Positions 7,981 through 15,866 of a DNA stretch of 64,000 nt are shown in pieces. Each line of letters starts with the position of its first letter. Within the stretch, counting starts at the first letter, position 1. Below the pieces are notes generated by a model that was given only the letters and a program-made list of their open reading frames with translations, searched no databases and was not told where the DNA came from. Origin of the DNA: Dehalococcoidia bacterium (GTDB lineage Bacteria > Chloroflexota > Dehalococcoidia > UBA2979); assembly GCA_009692725.1 (NCBI GenBank), contig SHYP01000002.1:1-64000 (forward strand). The letters are read 5' to 3'. A program made the position numbers and the translations under genes.

Positions 7981-8171
7981 AGCACGACCTCAAGCTGTTG
8001 AAGCTGCCGCGGTTGGTTCCAGGTCGACACCCCAATGGGGACGTACAACCCGGACTGGGCGATCGTGAAGCACTGGGACGAGACCGTGTACCTCGTCAGG
8101 GAGACGAAGGGTACGAATTCGAGGCGCTGGGCGTTTCCTTCCACGTGGCCGTAACGGCGAACGAGGTCTGA
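7981..8171 (+). pseudogene. C-terminal remnant of a type III restriction enzyme Res subunit
   Basis: Three short pieces in different frames match, in order, the end of type III restriction Res helicase-nuclease subunits. These are DLKLLKLPR; after a one-base shift VDTPMGTYNPDWAIVK with ETVYLVRETKG, the PD-(D/E)xK nuclease motif region (D...ETK); and after another shift FEALGVSFHVAVTANEV ending at TGA 8169-8171. Some 50-60 residues between ETKG and FEALG are missing. Nothing of the helicase part or of a Mod methyltransferase is visible. In the flanks, 7828-7980 and 8172-8232, I see no gene. This is a relic of a lost restriction system. Confidence 0.7.
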
Positions 8172-8232
8172 GCGTCGGCGGGGCAGCGTTGGTGAGCACC
8201 TGGTGACCGGGCCGGTGCGGCGGTTGTCAGCC

Positions 8233-10056
8233 CTAGTGACCGCTCCGCAAGTACCGAACCGCTTCCCACATCACGCGGCAGTCGACTTCGTTGTACGCGA
8301 TGATCTTTTGCATGAGGTCGACCTCGGCTACGGGCGTCCCGGCCTGCGCAGCGGCCTCGTATGACCACCACGCTCCGACCATCGCGCCGAGCCCGTCCGC
8401 CGGGCCGTCGCCCCAGAGTGTGTCGATCAGGCCGTGACTGTGGAGGGCCTTCGCCACCGCCTTCAAACCGAATGCCATCGCACCGCGGATGACTACCGGC
8501 TCCTCCTGCATCACCCGGCGCAGGAAGTCGAACCACCGTGGTGAGCCCCACGCCCGCTCGGCGTGCCGCACCTTCGCTGAGTTGTACGCCGTCTCGAAGT
8601 TGCTGACCTCAGCGGGCGACCAGTGCACGACGCGAGGCGGTTGGCCGGCGGGATCGAGACGCGCGCGCACCGCTGTCATGTGCGCGAACCAGTCGTCGAT
8701 GACGTTCGCCTCGGCGTGCTCGGTGAGCTGGTCGGCGACGAAGCAACGAAACTGCCACGCGCCGTTCTCGATGTGCCCGCAGCCGATCATGAAAATGAGC
8801 GCCTGCCCGCCACGCTGTGGCATGCGTGAGAAGTCGTCGGCGAGGTCACTCACCGTTTCGAAGTCGACGTAGAACTCCAGCGGCGGCGGCGCACGCCAGT
8901 CGTGCTCGGCAGCCGCGATGTGCGCCGGCTGTACCGGCGGCCCATCCGCCGAGCGGTTGATAGCGAGGAGTGCCTCGAACACAGGCATGCGCTTCGGGCC
9001 GGCAACCTTCACCACGGCCGGCGTGACACGAGGGTCCGTCCACTCGAACACGCCGAGCGCGTGAGCCGCCTGGCGGCCGGGCACGCCCACCTGCCAGAGC
9101 AGGGTGAGATCGCGCAGCTGCTCGGCGATCTCCCGCTTCGCGTAGTGCCACGGCCCGTCCTGCTGGTTGCCGGAGTTCGGATACAGCTCGGGCCGTGTCG
9201 GGCGGGGCAGCACCTGCCAATCGTGGCCCTCGGCACGGACCGCGCGAATCCAGCGGGTCGCCGCGGCGACGATGTCCGATGTCGGCTCACCGTTCGCGAT
9301 CGTGCCGGCCTGCGACACGGGCGCGAGCCGCTCCATCGCGTTGAAGCCGCGCAACTTCCCCTGCTCCCAGCCCCGGCCGAGCAGGAACGCGCCGGGCGGC
9401 TCGTGCCCCTGCAGGCGGCCGAGTGCGCGGTTGTAGACGAACAGCTGCGCCTTGTATGCCGGCGACGAGCCCTCGTTGCCGAGCTGGCCGCCGGCGGCGA
9501 GGTGCAGCGTCGTAAACTTGATGTCGACCACCCGGTAGTGCCATGGGCCGCCGAGGTCGGGGGCGACGACCGCGGCCTCTTCCTCGGTCAGCGCTGCCGG
9601 GAACAACGCCTGCAGGACATCGCTGCGCACAAGGAGATCAGCCGTGCCAAACGTGCGATGTGCCGGGTCGCGAAGCACCGCCTGGTAGATCACGCTGGCG
9701 CCCGCGTGCATCGCGTCAAAGGTGCGCTCCGCGGCGCCCAGGTCGCGCGACCCCCCCGGCGCCTCGATCGAGAGGATCTCGGTGAGTGTTCGCAAGTGCG
9801 CGACGACGGCGGCCTCGAAGCCGTGCCCCTGCGCGAAGATGAATTCGGTGAAGTCCGCGCGTGGATCGTACCCGGACCGCTCGTTGTCGGGCACGAAGCC
9901 CCGGCTCCGCCCGTGCTCGCCGAGCCAGTCGAGGAGCGGGTCGCCGAGGACATGATTGCGGAGCGCGGTCGCGCTCACCCAGTCGCGCCAGTCCTCAGGC
10001 GATATCGGGACGGCTGGCGCGCCGGCGTCGTTGAACGTCAAAGCGTCCTTGGTCAT
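8233..10056 (-). CDS. RecB-like nuclease with RNase H-type C-terminal domain (TM0106-like)
   Basis: A 607-residue protein. The N-terminal half has a PD-(D/E)xK-type core: an acidic HRTFGTADLLVRSD segment, then YRVVDIKFTTLH as the D-x-K motif and a downstream YKAQLFVYNRALG helix with the conserved Q-x3-Y of RecB-family nucleases. The C-terminal half looks like the RNase H-like domain found in these proteins: FYVDFETVSDL (first acidic pair), a central helical part, and IIAYNEVDCRVMWEAV (last acidic motif). The TM0106-type family is annotated as a putative nuclease with unproven role. The gene is intact, on the minus strand, in an island of decayed genes. The start ATG at 10056 gives MTKDALTF. 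Possible roles in defence or DNA processing are inference. Confidence 0.75.
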   Translation of the reverse strand: MTKDALTFNDAGAPAVPISPEDWRDWVSATALRNHVLGDPLLDWLGEHGRSRGFVPDNERSGYDPRADFTEFIFAQGHGFEAAVVAHLRTLTEILSIEAPGGSRDLGAAERTFDAMHAGASVIYQAVLRDPAHRTFGTADLLVRSDVLQALFPAALTEEEAAVVAPDLGGPWHYRVVDIKFTTLHLAAGGQLGNEGSSPAYKAQLFVYNRALGRLQGHEPPGAFLLGRGWEQGKLRGFNAMERLAPVSQAGTIANGEPTSDIVAAATRWIRAVRAEGHDWQVLPRPTRPELYPNSGNQQDGPWHYAKREIAEQLRDLTLLWQVGVPGRQAAHALGVFEWTDPRVTPAVVKVAGPKRMPVFEALLAINRSADGPPVQPAHIAAAEHDWRAPPPLEFYVDFETVSDLADDFSRMPQRGGQALIFMIGCGHIENGAWQFRCFVADQLTEHAEANVIDDWFAHMTAVRARLDPAGQPPRVVHWSPAEVSNFETAYNSAKVRHAERAWGSPRWFDFLRRVMQEEPVVIRGAMAFGLKAVAKALHSHGLIDTLWGDGPADGLGAMVGAWWSYEAAAQAGTPVAEVDLMQKIIAYNEVDCRVMWEAVRYLRSGH

Positions 10057-10108
10057 CAGCCGGCATGATACCGAGTCACACGGAAGGTGGCGCTTGCTGG
10101 CTGCACCA

Positions 10109-10489
10109 CTATGACTGCGGACTACTTCGGACCGCTCCGCTACGCGTCGATCCGAGGATTCGCTTCGACGCTGCAGACCGCATAGAACACTGGCAGCGTG
10201 TGTGCTTGCGAGAGGAGTACGAGCCCGGACAACAGGAAGCAGAGGCCAATGATGCCATCCTGCGCGGCCCGAAGCGGTCGATGGCGACGACTTCGCCCCC
10301 CGGCAGCCGCTCCGCCAGCCCCAAGGTGATGCTGCCCGGCCCGCAGCCGACGTCGAGCAGTCGCATCTCCGGCGAGAACTCCGGTAAGAGGAAGGCAGCA
10401 GCCTCCTCGGCCGTGCGCATGCCGTGTTGGCGCACCACCGCCGGAGCGTGGCCGTGGACGTATGTTTCGCGTAGCAGGTCGTTGGTCAT
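10109..10489 (-). pseudogene. N-terminal part of a SAM methyltransferase, truncated
   Basis: From ATG 10489 the frame encodes MTNDLLRETYVHGHAPAVV and a clear motif I, MRLLDVGCGPGSITLGLA, followed by GGEVVAIDRFG. It then becomes arginine/serine-rich sequence with no methyltransferase character and stops at 10109 after 126 residues. Related UbiE-like enzymes have about 270 residues. The second half of the SAM fold is therefore missing, apparently replaced by unrelated DNA from about 10270 leftward. On the opposite strand of the replaced part, a frame reading RVCLREEYEPGQQEAEAND looks protein-like, but I cannot name it. Confidence 0.65.
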
Positions 10490-10519
10490 TACCGAAGCAT
10501 AGAGGACGGCTCGCAGACA

Positions 10520-10783
10520 GTGAACCTCAGTGGAACGGTGATCCTCCCGGAACTCGTCCCCATCAATCTCGAGTGGCACAGCGGCAGCACCTGGGGCTAC
10601 CGGGTCCGGGTGGTGAATGACGGGATCGGTGACACGGCGAACGGCGGCATCGCGGACCTCAGCAACATGATCGTCCGAGGGTCGTGGGGAGACGCGGGCG
10701 GGCCTCTGCACTCGGCTTGTGAGTACCAGTTCCCACTGCAGGATCCGATCGACTTCCTCTATCCCAACCTAGCACCTGGGTGA
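10520..10783 (+). CDS. Possible small hypothetical protein or gene fragment
   Basis: An 87-codon frame starting at GTG 10520 with balanced composition (PINLEWHSGSTWGYRVRVV), unlike the arginine-rich shadow frames typical of this DNA. I recognise no family. It lies between the truncated methyltransferase and repeat copy 2, so it may be a fragment of an older gene. No good ribosome binding site is visible. Confidence 0.2.
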   Translation: MNLSGTVILPELVPINLEWHSGSTWGYRVRVVNDGIGDTANGGIADLSNMIVRGSWGDAGGPLHSACEYQFPLQDPIDFLYPNLAPG

Positions 10784-11035
10784 CACGCGCACGCGATACC
10801 CCGGCCGCACGGGCGAGTTCCGCTCGTGCCAACCGCCCCTGCATCGAGCAATTGCCGCCAATCGCTCAGCAGTGGACGACAGCGGCTTGGCCGTAGATGC
10901 TTGAACCGCACCTCGGCGGAGTCCCGGAGTACGCTTTGGGGTACCAATCCGGGGAGCCAGTGCGTCCCGGGGCACTGCGCTGCACGCCCACGATTTCTCC
11001 GTACGGTGCGGGGGCCACCGCCCTGGCCCCCGCTC
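10770..11035 (-). repeat. Decayed helix-turn-helix element, copy 2 of the direct repeat
   Basis: The partner of 5860-6086 (shared part 10813-11035). Reading on the minus strand from the hairpin inward gives VLRDSAEVRFKHLRPSRCRP and DWRQLLDAG. After one extra G the frame continues at 10844-10770 as GRLARAELARAAGVSR followed by ARVTQVLG. This is a convincing helix-turn-helix of the type seen in small proteins next to serine recombinases. No recombinase gene remains nearby. The element stops 55 bases before the end of the universal stress protein gene. Both copies are broken at the same place but by different changes, so both decayed independently after duplicating or inserting. Confidence 0.75.
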
Positions 11036-11090
11036 GTATTCCCCCCGCCTGTGTCGTCGAGATCCGCGCGCAGCTCGCGTCGAGCAGCGC

Positions 11091-11630
11091 CTATGCCTCC
11101 GCCGAGCTCCACGCCTCCTGGATGCGCGCCATGAACACGGGGCACGGCGCCGTCATCAGCACCTTCAGCGCGACGCTCCCTAGCGCGTAACGCCCCGAGG
11201 CCCCGAGCCCGTGCGTGCTCATGGCGATCAGATCGACCCCCTGCTCCCGCGTGACGTCAGTGATGCAGTCGGCCGTCTCGCCGGTGCGCACCATGGTCTC
11301 CACGCTCGCCAGCCCGCGCGCCCGCAGCTCCCGCACCCGCTCCTGTAAATACTGCTCCGCGCGCTGCGGGCGCTCTGCCTGGAGCCGGCTCACCGCGTCG
11401 AGGTGCTGCTGATCCGTCGACGCCGGCACGTGCGGACGTGGCACCACCACGAGCAGGCTCACCTTGCCCCCGCCTACCTTCGCCATGTCCTCTGCGTACG
11501 CCAGCGCTCGTTCCGATCAGCGTTGACGCCGGGGTCACCACGCTGCAGGCTTCGCCATGTCCTCTGCGTACGCCAGCGCTCGTTCCGAGTACGCCGACTC
11601 ATCCAACGGTACAAGGATGTGCTGAAACAC
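11091..11630 (-). pseudogene. Universal stress protein (UspA family) interrupted by a 72-base duplication
   Basis: From GTG 11630, preceded by GGGAGG, the protein starts FQHILVPLDESAYSERALAY and AEDMAK, the usual UspA N-terminus. It then hits TGA in a short insert. A second copy of ERALAYAEDMAK follows and the gene continues in the same frame to 11091 (VSLLVVVPRP, VDLIAMSTHGLGASGRYALG, VALKVLMTAPCPV), with the ATP-binding glycine pattern intact. The duplication is exactly 72 bases, so the frame is kept, but the insert carries two TGA codons. Without it the product would be about 155 residues, normal for the family. Translation could restart at ATG 11486, but that product would lack the first strand. 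Confidence 0.8.
11478..11588. repeat. 39-base direct repeat (two copies, 72-base period) inside usp
   Basis: The block 11478-11516 is repeated without change at 11550-11588. The 33 bases between the copies (11517-11549) resemble neither flank and carry the in-frame stops. The structure could be a slipped-strand duplication that captured filler DNA, or the scar left by an excised element. Confidence 0.85.
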
Positions 11631-11853
11631 CGGTCGACTCCTCCCGTGCGCTCTGGCCCGTTTGCCTGCATCGAAATATCTACTACGCCGGGGCTCACCG
11701 CTTCCCCTGAAGGTCCTACCCGGACGGGCCGTTCGTCACTCCGGTGATGTCGCTTCGTCGCGCTGCGGCACCCGCGCACCGCCTGTGGCAACGTAGAACG
11801 GTACGTCACGCAGCGGGCCGCCCAGCGGGTACGCTGCCCCGAGGAGCACGCGC

Positions 11854-12405
11854 ATGGAACTGTACGAGGCGCTCCGCACCCGTCGCACGAGCGGCGCCTT
11901 CGCGCCCGCTGCGCCACCGCGCGCGCTCATCGAGCGCCTGATCGAGGCGGCGACGTGGGCGCCCAACCACCACCTCACCGAGCCGTGGCGCTTCCACGTG
12001 CTCGCCGGCGACGCTCGCGGTGCGCTCGCCCGCGCCATCGGCGACGCGCTGCCGCCCGCGCTCGACACCCCGCGTGAGCGCGATGCCGTGCGCGCGAAGC
12101 TCGAGCGCTCCCCCGTCGTGCTCGTGGTCACGCAGCGCGGCACGGGCGCCGACCCGGTGCGGTCGCTGGAGGACTACGCCGCCTGCGCCTGCGCGACGCA
12201 GAACTTGCTGCTTGCCGCCCACGCGGAGGGCCTGGCAGCGAAATGGAGCACGGGCAAGCTCGCGCGATCACCGGGAGCGGCCGCCTACCTCGGCCTCGCC
12301 GAGCAGGACCGCATCGTCGCGTACGTGTACCTCGGGTATCCCGCGCAGCCGGACGCGGCCCGCGGCCCACAACGCGCACCCGCCACGATCACCTGGCACG
12401 CGTAA
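11854..12405 (+). CDS. Nitroreductase family protein
   Basis: A 183-residue FMN-dependent nitroreductase fold protein (YdjA/TdsD-like size). The N-terminal FMN-binding motif is clear (MELYEALRTRRTSGAF), followed by AATWAPNHHLTEPWRFHVL, where the family contacts flavin and substrate, and the C-terminal KWSTGKLARSPGAAAYLGL segment. Such enzymes reduce nitro groups, quinones or flavins with NAD(P)H; the substrate here is unknown. GAGGAG lies just before ATG 11854. It is divergent from the usp pseudogene and convergent with the deazaflavin-type reductase gene. Confidence 0.88.
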   Translation: MELYEALRTRRTSGAFAPAAPPRALIERLIEAATWAPNHHLTEPWRFHVLAGDARGALARAIGDALPPALDTPRERDAVRAKLERSPVVLVVTQRGTGADPVRSLEDYAACACATQNLLLAAHAEGLAAKWSTGKLARSPGAAAYLGLAEQDRIVAYVYLGYPAQPDAARGPQRAPATITWHA

Positions 12406-12429
12406 CGCGCCGCGGCCGTCAGCCGCGCA

Positions 12430-12870
12430 CTAGCTCGCCTGGGCACGCTGCGGCTCCGCGACGAACACCGGGATCACGCGCGACGTCTTCTCCTGGTACT
12501 CGGCGTACGGCGGATAGGCCTGCACCGCGAGTACCCACAGCCGCGCGCGCTCCTCCCCCGCCACCTCGCGCACCCGCATCGGCTGCACGACCGCCTTGTC
12601 GCGGATCTCGACGTATGGGTCCGCGCGCAGGTTGCCGACCCACACCGGATCCGCGGGCGCGCCGCCGAGCGAGCCGACGAGCACGTAGCCGCCGCCCACG
12701 CTCACGCGCATGAGCGGCGTCTTGCGCACGGCCCCCGTCGTACGACCCCGATGCGTGACGAGGATCACCGGCCGGCCGCCCATCTCGGCGCCGTCCGTCC
12801 CACCGCTGCGCTCGTAGCGCTCCACCTGGTCGCGCACCCGCTCGGAGGGACTCGGGAGGTAGTTCGTCAT
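12430..12870 (-). CDS. Nitroreductase/deazaflavin-dependent oxidoreductase (DUF385/Ddn-like)
   Basis: A 146-residue split beta-barrel protein of the F420-dependent Ddn group. It shows PVILVTHRGRTTGAVRKTPL, GYVLVGSLGGAPADPVWV, NLRADPYVEIRDKA and the closing QAYPPYAEYQEKTSRVIPVF, all family hallmarks. Members bind the deazaflavin F420 and reduce diverse substrates. That this organism makes F420 is an inference not tested by any gene in the window. Start ATG 12870 precedes MTNYLPSPSERV. Confidence 0.85.
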   Translation of the reverse strand: MTNYLPSPSERVRDQVERYERSGGTDGAEMGGRPVILVTHRGRTTGAVRKTPLMRVSVGGGYVLVGSLGGAPADPVWVGNLRADPYVEIRDKAVVQPMRVREVAGEERARLWVLAVQAYPPYAEYQEKTSRVIPVFVAEPQRAQAS

Positions 12871-12996
12871 TCGTGCGCTCCTGTCCTGCGGCCGCACGGC
12901 GCCCGCTGCGCGCGCCCCCGGCGCTGCTTCGACCACCAGCGTACGCGTCCACTCGCCCCGCGCCCTACACTCCCCCCGCAGCCGAGGAGGTCGACG

Positions 12997-13863
12997 ATGA
13001 CGAGCTACGAGCACATCCTCTACGAACGCGAGCCGCCGCTGGTGACGATCACGCTCAACCGCCCGCAGCAGATGAACGCGCTCTCCCGCCCGCTGGAGGC
13101 CGAGCTGCACGCCGCCCTCGACACGGCCGTCGCCGACGCCGAGGTGCGCGCGATCATCCTCACCGGCGCGGGCCGCGCCTTCTCCGCCGGCTACGACCTG
13201 GGCAGCGAGCGCCCCGAGCAGGAGCGGCGCCGCGACGCGCTCGACCGCTCGACGCGATCCAGCTGGCGTCACGCGGACCAGATGCTCCACATCATGGAGC
13301 TGCCAAAGCCCGTGATCGCCGCGGTCAACGGCTGGTGCCTCGGCGGCGGCTTCTGGTATTCGCTCGCCTGCGACATCACCATCGCCTCGGACCAGGCGAC
13401 CTTCGGGCAGCCGGAGGTGCGCATGATCTCCAACAGCACGTTCCTGTTCCCCGCGCTCGTCGGCTGGAAGCACGCACATCGCTACGCGCTCACCGGCGAC
13501 CACTTCGACGCGCGCGAAGCACTGCGCATCGGCGCCGTCAACGAGGTGGTGCCGCACGACCAGCTGATGGAGCGTGCCCGCGCCATGGGCGCGCGGCTCG
13601 CGCTCGTGCCGCCGGACTCCGTGCGCATGAACAAGGCGCTCACCATCAAGGGCCTGCAAGCGATGGGCCTGCGCAACGGCCTCGAGGTCGGCGGCTTCAT
13701 TTCCACGATCGTCAGCAGCATGACGGACGCCGCGGACGTCGAGGCGCTGTACGAGACGCAGCGCACCGATGGCATGCGCGCTTTCCTGCAGCAGCGCGAC
13801 GGCCCGTTCATGCCGGAGCCCGGCGGCCCGCGCAGCCGGCCCGCAGCCGAGCCGAGCGCCTGA
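12997..13863 (+). CDS. Enoyl-CoA hydratase/isomerase family protein (crotonase fold) 1
   Basis: A 288-residue crotonase-superfamily protein with the oxyanion-hole segments ILTGAGRAFSAGYDLG and AVNGWCLGGGFWYSLACDI. Of the two catalytic glutamates of classical hydratases, the first equivalent is kept (FGQPEVRM). The second region reads SNSTFLFPALVGW and has no glutamate. The reaction is therefore uncertain: isomerase, hydrolase or another crotonase chemistry. The start is ATG 12997, with GAGGAGG upstream at the right distance. The C-terminal 30 residues are Pro/Gly/Arg-rich. The neighbouring minus-strand gene is a second crotonase, ending 10 bases away. Confidence 0.9.
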   Translation: MTSYEHILYEREPPLVTITLNRPQQMNALSRPLEAELHAALDTAVADAEVRAIILTGAGRAFSAGYDLGSERPEQERRRDALDRSTRSSWRHADQMLHIMELPKPVIAAVNGWCLGGGFWYSLACDITIASDQATFGQPEVRMISNSTFLFPALVGWKHAHRYALTGDHFDAREALRIGAVNEVVPHDQLMERARAMGARLALVPPDSVRMNKALTIKGLQAMGLRNGLEVGGFISTIVSSMTDAADVEALYETQRTDGMRAFLQQRDGPFMPEPGGPRSRPAAEPSA

Positions 13864-13873
13864 GCCAGGCGCG

Positions 13874-14662
13874 CTAGCGACCGCGGAAGACCGGCTCTCG
13901 CCGCTCAACGAAGGAGCGGGCGCCCTCGATCCCATCCGCGGTGCCCTGCAGCGAGCGGATGTACGCGATGCTCAGCTCCTGCACGCGCGCCAGCGCCTCG
14001 TCCTCGACCGCGTGCACGAGGCGCTTCGCGACCGCCATGCCGAGGGGCGGACCCGCCGCGATCGCGGTCGCGAGCGCGACGGCGCGCACCTCGAGCTCCC
14101 CGCGCGGCACGACCTCGAGCACCAGGCCGAGCTGCAGCGCCTCGGCGGCATCGACGCGCCGCGCCGTGTACATCAGCTCGAGCGCGCGCTGGCGGCCCAC
14201 CTGCTCCTGCAGGAAGTAGCTCAGCCCATACTCCGGCACGATGCCACGGCGCATCTGCGCGACCTGGAACTGCGCATCGTCCGCCGCGATGCGCAGGTCG
14301 CACGCGAGCGCGAGCGAGAAGCCGCCGCCGAACGCGAAGCCGTTGATCGCGCCGATCACCGGCACGTCGCAGTCGCGGATGAAGCGAATCGACTCCCGCT
14401 CCGGGTGCGCGCGCCGCCACGCGGGCGCCGGCGCGGCGGCGTCGCGCGGGGTGAAGTCGCCGCCCGCGCAGAACGCCCGACCCGCCCCCGTGAGCACCAC
14501 CGCGCGCGTCTCGTACTCGCCCTCACTCAGCCCGCCGAAGTACGCGTTGAGCGCGCCCAGCAGCTCCGGATTCAGCGCGTTGAGCTTCTCCGGGCGCTGC
14601 ATGCGCACGAGCGCCACGCCGCCGCCCAGCTGTTCGATCGTGAGCACACCCGTCGCGTTCAC
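13874..14662 (-). CDS. Enoyl-CoA hydratase/isomerase family protein 2
   Basis: 262 residues with the crotonase pattern VLTGAGRAFCAGGDF and GAINGFAFGGGFSLALACDLR, followed by QMRRGIVPEYGLSYFLQEQVG. The first catalytic glutamate position of classical hydratases is not a glutamate here (FQVAQMRRG), while PEYG keeps an acid in the second loop, closer to delta-isomerase-like members. The start is GTG 14662, preceded by GGAGGAGG. It converges on the previous crotonase gene. The substrate is unknown; a fatty or aromatic acyl-CoA route is plausible given three crotonases within 7 kb. Confidence 0.9.
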   Translation of the reverse strand: MNATGVLTIEQLGGGVALVRMQRPEKLNALNPELLGALNAYFGGLSEGEYETRAVVLTGAGRAFCAGGDFTPRDAAAPAPAWRRAHPERESIRFIRDCDVPVIGAINGFAFGGGFSLALACDLRIAADDAQFQVAQMRRGIVPEYGLSYFLQEQVGRQRALELMYTARRVDAAEALQLGLVLEVVPRGELEVRAVALATAIAAGPPLGMAVAKRLVHAVEDEALARVQELSIAYIRSLQGTADGIEGARSFVERREPVFRGR

Positions 14663-14882
14663 CGCGTGGCCTCCTCCGCCCGCGGCGGCCACCCGTGACA
14701 GGTGCCGCCGCGTGGCAGGATGGCACCGCCGCCCCACCGTCGTCGAGCACACCGCGTGACCGCAATCCAGCGACCGCGCGAGCCGGACGGCGCGCCGCCC
14801 CAGTCGCCGTCGCCGGCGGGCGATGCCCGATGTCAGTGCGCGGTGGCGCGCACGCCCGCCAGCCGCCGCACGCGGCGGTGCC

Positions 14883-15620
14883 TTACCCGCCGCCCACGTG
14901 ATGGCGAGCGATGAAGGCGGCAACGTTCGTGTCAGAGAGCTCGCCAACCGCCTCGATGACTTGTTCGTCGGGCCAATCCCACCAGGCGATGCGCAGCAAC
15001 GCGTCTACCTGGTCGTCGGGGAAGCGCCGACGCACCTCCCTCGCCGGCACGCCGACGACGACGGCGTAGGGCCGCACGTCGTGCGTGACGACGGCCTCCG
15101 CGCCGATCACCGCGCCATCGCCGAGACGCACGCCGGACATGATCGTCGCACCCACGCCGATCCACACGTCGTTGCCGATGATCACCTCGCCGCGAGTCGC
15201 TGGGTGCCCGTCCTGGTTCGCTCCGGGCATCGCGAAGAACCAGCGGAACGGGAACGTGCTGACCCAGTCCGGGCGATGATTGCCGCCGACGAAGATGGTC
15301 ACGTCACGCGCGATCGAACAGAACGAGCCGATGTGCACGCGCGTCGTCTCGCCCTCGTACACGTCGACGAGAGGGGCGCCATAGCTGAAGCGCCCGAACG
15401 TAACCTGCCCGCTGTCGACCAGTGCCCGCAAGCGGTTCGGCTGCGCGCGTCCGAGCAGCACGCGGCGTATGAGCTGCGCGACCAGCGACAGCAGCCGGTG
15501 CTGCCGTCGCCATCCGCGTGAGTCCTCAAGGTGCGCCGTGCCAGACGCGAGGTAAGAAGCAACCCTGCTCGAGTCGACCGGGGCAGCCGCCCAGCCCGGC
15601 TCACCGACGCGGGATGTCAT
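14883..15620 (-). CDS. CatB-related O-acetyltransferase (left-handed beta-helix)
   Basis: 245 residues. The C-terminal 170 residues have the hexapeptide-repeat acyltransferase pattern of xenobiotic/antibiotic and lipopolysaccharide acetyltransferases: [48 protein letters not shown] (with the acetyl-transfer histidine), [19 protein letters not shown] and [16 protein letters not shown]. The first 70 residues are a less conserved helical extension. Start ATG 15620 was preferred to upstream in-frame codons because the extra sequence has no family similarity. It acetylates an unknown hydroxyl substrate using acetyl-CoA. Confidence 0.88.
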   Translation of the reverse strand: MTSRVGEPGWAAAPVDSSRVASYLASGTAHLEDSRGWRRQHRLLSLVAQLIRRVLLGRAQPNRLRALVDSGQVTFGRFSYGAPLVDVYEGETTRVHIGSFCSIARDVTIFVGGNHRPDWVSTFPFRWFFAMPGANQDGHPATRGEVIIGNDVWIGVGATIMSGVRLGDGAVIGAEAVVTHDVRPYAVVVGVPAREVRRRFPDDQVDALLRIAWWDWPDEQVIEAVGELSDTNVAAFIARHHVGGG

Positions 15621-15866
15621 GTGTAGCCCGCCGCTCGTGGCGGTGAGCGCGTCCCTGCGTGTGAACTGCCTCCTGGCCAGCACCGCATCGCACATCCGTG
15701 CGTGGGCCGCCTGAGCGCGTACGAAGACCCCATCCACTCAATGCGGGCGTGCACCCCGTCATGTTGCCGGAAGCGGCGATTGCGGTGCCGGCCCGCGGCG
15801 GGGTGGACCTGCTGGTCGTCGACGCCGAGACCGCATGGGCGCCCGTGCTGCCCTCAGCCATCGCGT

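Noticed and set aside
7981..8171. Functional type III restriction-modification system
   Set aside because: Only about 60 codons in three frames remain; there is no helicase part and no Mod gene.
11517..11549. TGA read-through (selenocysteine) as an explanation for the usp interruption
   Set aside because: Two TGA codons lie in filler DNA between duplicated blocks, usp proteins do not use selenocysteine there, and no SECIS-like structure is evident.
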